Below are positions 6,940-7,438 of a DNA stretch of 7,438 nt, piece after piece. The notes beneath the pieces were generated by a model. That model made no database searches. It had not been told where the DNA came from and saw only the letters and a program-made list of their open reading frames with translations. Position 1 is the first letter of the stretch. Each line of letters begins with the position of its first letter. Both the position numbers and the translations under genes were made by a program. The DNA is from an uncultured Coriobacteriia bacterium (GTDB taxonomy: Bacteria; Actinomycetota; Coriobacteriia; Coriobacteriales; QAMH01), in assembly GCA_949283445.1 (NCBI GenBank), contig CASDTD010000162.1:1-7438 (forward strand), given 5' to 3'.

Positions 6940-6945
6940 ATTATC
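6940..6945 (-). promoter_or_regulatory. Possible -10 element (GATAAT) giving a leaderless membrane-protein/purB transcript
   Basis: On the minus strand GATAAT is separated from the ATG at 6933 by exactly six bases (GGGCGC). A transcript from this element would be expected to begin at or next to the A of the ATG. The lack of a Shine-Dalgarno site before this gene fits. Leaderless mRNAs are common in actinomycetes. No good -35 hexamer is visible 16-18 nt upstream, which weakens the call. Confidence 0.4.
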
Positions 6946-6990
6946 GTGGAAAACGCGACAGCGTGCATCCGCAGACGCGACGGGGTCTAT

Positions 6991-7006
6991 GCCGCTGCGG
7001 CTTTTT
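6991..7006 (+). terminator. Small hairpin with T-run, terminator-like on the plus strand
   Basis: GCCG-CTG-CGGC (6991-7001) forms a 4-bp GC stem with a 3-nt loop, followed by five T residues (7002-7006). It resembles a minimal intrinsic terminator for plus-strand transcription. No plus-strand gene ends here, so it could only stop antisense transcription coming from the left, or be a chance pattern. Confidence 0.25.
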
Positions 7007-7010
7007 GCGA

Positions 7011-7025
7011 TTTCGCAATGCGAAA
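7011..7025. repeat. 7-bp inverted repeat TTTCGCA-A-TGCGAAA in the divergent intergenic region
   Basis: The two 7-bp arms (7011-7017 and 7019-7025) are perfect inverted copies around one base. A second overlapping 6-bp inverted repeat, TTGCGA-TT-TCGCAA, covers 7005-7018. The tight spacing resembles an operator half-site pair for a dimeric regulator. It lies between the two divergent starts, about 80 bp from the membrane-protein ATG. The bound protein is unknown. Confidence 0.4.
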
Positions 7026-7046
7026 AGCGAGAGCCGCCGCGTTTTT

Positions 7047-7134
7047 CTGCAGCTTTTTTCGGATACGCAACGAAAAGAATTGCGCAGCCGCAAAAAATGG
7101 CAACCTGCCATCGCGTGCCCGAAAAAAACTGCAG
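7047..7134. repeat. 16-bp near-perfect inverted repeat, arms 7047-7062 and 7119-7134
   Basis: The left arm CTGCAGCTTTTTTCGG and the inverse complement of the right arm agree at 15 of 16 positions, with 56 nt between arms. The single mismatch (C7053 versus A7128) becomes a G-U wobble in minus-strand RNA. The right arm covers the place expected for the -35 box of the promoter at 7153-7158. Candidate roles are paired operator sites or a cruciform or RNA stem. Confidence 0.5.
7092..7111 (-). terminator. Hairpin with T-run, terminator-like on the minus strand, inside the inverted repeat
   Basis: ATGGCA (7097-7102) and TGCCAT (7106-7111) form a perfect 6-bp stem with a 3-nt loop; on the minus strand it is followed directly by five further T residues (7096-7092). 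It sits in the loop of the 7047-7134 inverted repeat. It would block minus-strand transcription entering from the regulator gene and so insulate the operon. No gene ends here, so the function is uncertain. Confidence 0.3.
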
Positions 7135-7152
7135 GCCGCTGCCGTGTATCCC

Positions 7153-7158
7153 TATAAT
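7153..7158 (+). promoter_or_regulatory. Consensus -10 box (TATAAT) for the WYL-type regulator gene
   Basis: A perfect TATAAT lies 37 nt before the ATG at 7196. The predicted transcript would start near 7165 and include the GGAG site at 7186-7189. The expected -35 position, about 7130-7135, reads TGCAGG, a poor match, suggesting activator dependence or a weak promoter. Confidence 0.55.
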
Positions 7159-7195
7159 CGAAAACGCACGACCATACGCGCACACGGAGCATACC

Positions 7196-7438
7196 ATGAA
7201 AGAACAGCTCGTCACCGAACCCATCAGCGATCGCGAACGCATCATCAGGCTCGCGCTCGTCATAAAAGAACGCGGCCCCATCGACTTCGTCTCCATTCGC
7301 AGGACCATCCCCACGGAATACGGGTTTTACGAAGGGGGCGACGACGCGGAGCAGCGACGCCACGAAGATGCCGTGCGCCGCAAGTTCGAACGGGACAAGA
7401 AAGCCCTGCAGGAATACGGGTTCTACCTGTCAACTGAC
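7196..7438 (+). CDS. WYL-type (PafB/PafC-like) transcriptional regulator, N-terminal part, cut by window edge
   Basis: The 81 visible codons form an open frame to the window end, with GGAG at 7186-7189 six nt before the ATG. The protein begins with a winged-helix region: a helical segment RERIIRLALVIKERGPIDFVSI is followed by IPTEYGFYEG, then a charged helix ending in RRKFERDKKALQEYGF (62-76). The FERDK-L-x-x-x-G pattern, with a preceding IPxxYG-like turn, is typical of the N-terminal DNA-binding domain of actinobacterial WYL regulators such as PafB and PafC. The WYL sensor domain itself would lie beyond the right edge, so it is not seen. It is transcribed divergently from the purB-containing cluster and may bind the inverted repeats between them; that is inference. 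Confidence 0.8.
   Translation, partial: MKEQLVTEPISDRERIIRLALVIKERGPIDFVSIRRTIPTEYGFYEGGDDAEQRRHEDAVRRKFERDKKALQEYGFYLSTD

Noticed and set aside
6934..7314. Upstream extension of the membrane-protein frame to an ATG at 7314
   Set aside because: It would overlap the divergent regulator gene and cross the repeat-rich intergenic region, and the extra residues look non-coding. ATG 6933 is the better start.
6829..7437. Plus-strand open frame of about 200 codons across the intergenic region
   Set aside because: It lies in a different frame from the regulator gene at 7196 and has no ribosome site; the product is Arg-rich and shadow-like.

Overview
The window is about 60% GC by eye and tightly packed. 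Seven genes lie on the minus strand and one partial gene diverges on the plus strand at the right edge. I infer an actinomycete of the Coriobacteriia/Eggerthellaceae type. The reasons are GTG and TTG starts, high-GC codons, a Tat-type lipoprotein signal, a TSCPD mini-protein, a PafB/PafC-like WYL-type regulator and a long-form PurC. Taxonomy was read by eye and is only moderately certain.

Layout, reading the minus strand from right to left: (1) an unrecognised single-pass membrane protein with a long helical outer domain (6933-5860); (2) purB, adenylosuccinate lyase (5863-4520), whose start overlaps the stop of gene 1 by 4 nt; (3) a small cysteine-rich TSCPD protein (4435-4166); (4) a large Tat-dependent lipoprotein with an Asp-rich tail (4169-2715), whose start overlaps the stop of gene 3; (5) after a 118-nt gap with promoter-like elements, an OmpR-family response regulator (2596-1865, TTG start); (6) its sensor histidine kinase (1843-536), with an unusual charged C-terminal extension; (7) purC, SAICAR synthase (487 to beyond the left edge). 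On the plus strand, a gene from 7196 runs off the right edge and encodes the N-terminal winged-helix part of a WYL-type regulator.

Two consecutive purine-pathway enzymes (PurC makes SAICAR, PurB cleaves it to AICAR and also makes AMP) bracket a surface and signalling module made of a lipoprotein, response regulator and kinase. The divergent intergenic region (6934-7195) is rich in inverted repeats. It holds a consensus -10 for the regulator gene and a -10-like element so close to the membrane-protein ATG that a leaderless transcript is plausible. I found no tRNA, rRNA, mobile element, CRISPR array or frameshifted gene. No wholly new system can be claimed. The most unusual items are the uncharacterised membrane protein coupled to purB, the acidic-tailed lipoprotein, the tailed kinase and the structured divergent promoter.
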